A stretch of 54,726 nucleotides of DNA from assembly GCA_030697365.1 (NCBI GenBank), contig JAUYQH010000127.1, forward strand, positions 1 through 54,726, given 5' to 3'. The translations under genes were made by a program, and so were the position numbers. Below are positions 54,278 to 54,726 of this stretch, piece by piece; position 1 is the stretch's first letter; each line of letters opens with the position of its first letter. The DNA is from Novosphingobium sp. GTDB taxonomy: Bacteria > Pseudomonadota > Alphaproteobacteria > Sphingomonadales > Sphingomonadaceae. The notes beneath the pieces are model-generated. The model made no database searches. It saw nothing but the letters and a program-made list of their open reading frames with translations, and had not been told where the DNA came from.

Positions 54278-54726
54278 AGTATGCTCCAGTCGCCGCGGAC
54301 GATCCTCTTGGCGATGCGAAATCCCTCGCGCATTCCCGCCCGCCGCACCGCCGCCTCTTGCGTGGTGAGGAGACCGGCGAGCAGCAGGCTCCCCCCCGGC
54401 ACGGTGGCGCGGGCAAAATCGGGCATGAGTTCAACCAGCGGCCCGGCGAGGATGTTGGCGATCAACAGATCGTAGGGTGCCCTTGCCTGGAGCAGCGGGT
54501 GGTCGAGCCCCGCAGCGATGGCCACCGCCACTTCGCCCGCGCGCCCTCCCAGCGCGATGCCGTTCAGTCGCGCATTTTCCGCGACCACCATGGCGCAGAC
54601 CCGATCGATATCGCTCGCAGTCGCATAGGCGCGCGGCCACAGCGACAACGCGGCAAAAGCAAGCAGGCCGCTGCCGGTGCCGATGTCGGCGCAAGCGCGC
54701 ACGGCCATTCCGCTGGCCTTCATCGC
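54250..54726 (-). CDS. prmA: Ribosomal protein L11 methyltransferase PrmA (N-terminus beyond right edge)
   Basis: About 158 residues of the C-terminal SAM-methyltransferase domain are visible and the frame is open to the window edge. The SAM loop CADIGTGSGLLAFAA and the substrate motif LIANILAGPLVELMPDFA identify PrmA, which trimethylates L11. The terminus WSILWLRRRR follows. Translation stop TGA is at 54250-54252; DUF2459 starts inside its last codons. Confidence 0.87.
   Translation of the reverse strand, partial: AMKASGMAVRACADIGTGSGLLAFAALSLWPRAYATASDIDRVCAMVVAENARLNGIALGGRAGEVAVAIAAGLDHPLLQARAPYDLLIANILAGPLVELMPDFARATVPGGSLLLAGLLTTQEAAVRRAGMREGFRIAKRIVRGDWSILWLRRRRTR

Overview
The window is a high-GC chromosomal segment of an alphaproteobacterium, most likely a sphingomonad (Sphingomonadales). 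The evidence is the gene complement and order: zapA-6S RNA-5-FCL, tkt-gap-pgk-fba with class I aldolase, a PrsK/PrsR pair, GAAC-N7-GAAC LexA boxes, ImuA/ImuB/DnaE2 mutagenesis genes, bamD-recN-ligA. Short palindromic repeats of a kind I remember from sphingomonad genomes also occur. It reads as core chromosome: no phage, insertion sequence, plasmid or CRISPR features were seen. Both ends cut genes (recG on the left, prmA on the right).

Layout. 1-3.6 kb: recG end, a hemerythrin-like protein, tRNA-Pro(CGG), thyA. 3.7-7.5 kb: branched-chain 2-oxoacid dehydrogenase E1alpha-E1beta-E2 operon (no E3). 7.5-10.4 kb: YdeI-like protein, secreted protein, tRNA-Asp(GTC), then the leftward set coiled-coil protein-zapA-6S RNA-5-FCL-DUF2842. 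10.6-16.2 kb: sugar-phosphate operon tkt-gap-pgk-thioesterase-fba. 16.2-21.3 kb: a lipoprotein, thiE, L,D-transpeptidase, M23 peptidase, efp, suhB, tRNA-Leu(CAA). 21.6-24.7 kb: isocitrate lyase divergent from a ScfR/RamB-type regulator. 25.2-31.8 kb: polyprenyl sugar transferase-PrsK-PrsR-PrsT, the regulatory arm of a PEP-CTERM/exopolysaccharide system. 31.9-37.1 kb: AMACR-like protein, SBF-type transporter, panB, APC permease, general-stress flavin-binding protein.

37.2-52.6 kb is dense in DNA repair and mutagenesis genes: imuA-imuB under a LexA box; then, after one inverted hydrolase gene, a second LexA box heading a radical-SAM protein with a helix-hairpin-helix tail, a DUF4130-UdgX fusion and dnaE2 (imuC), tightly packed; then bamD, an Rrf2 regulator, recN, a GNAT protein and ligA. 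The inferred picture is an SOS mutasome whose polymerase subunit is co-transcribed with a radical-SAM/UdgX DNA-damage module. The right end holds a second hemerythrin-like protein, a stand-alone WYL-like domain, a DUF2459 protein and prmA.

The most unusual sequence-level signal is three palindromic repeat insertions kept in frame inside essential-type enzymes: one in the interdomain linker of the dehydrogenase E2 and two of different families inside dnaE2. One of the latter is a REPIN-like pair of hairpins with complementary GAAG and CTTC loops. A second strong signal is a 6S RNA candidate closed by a 14-pair helix.
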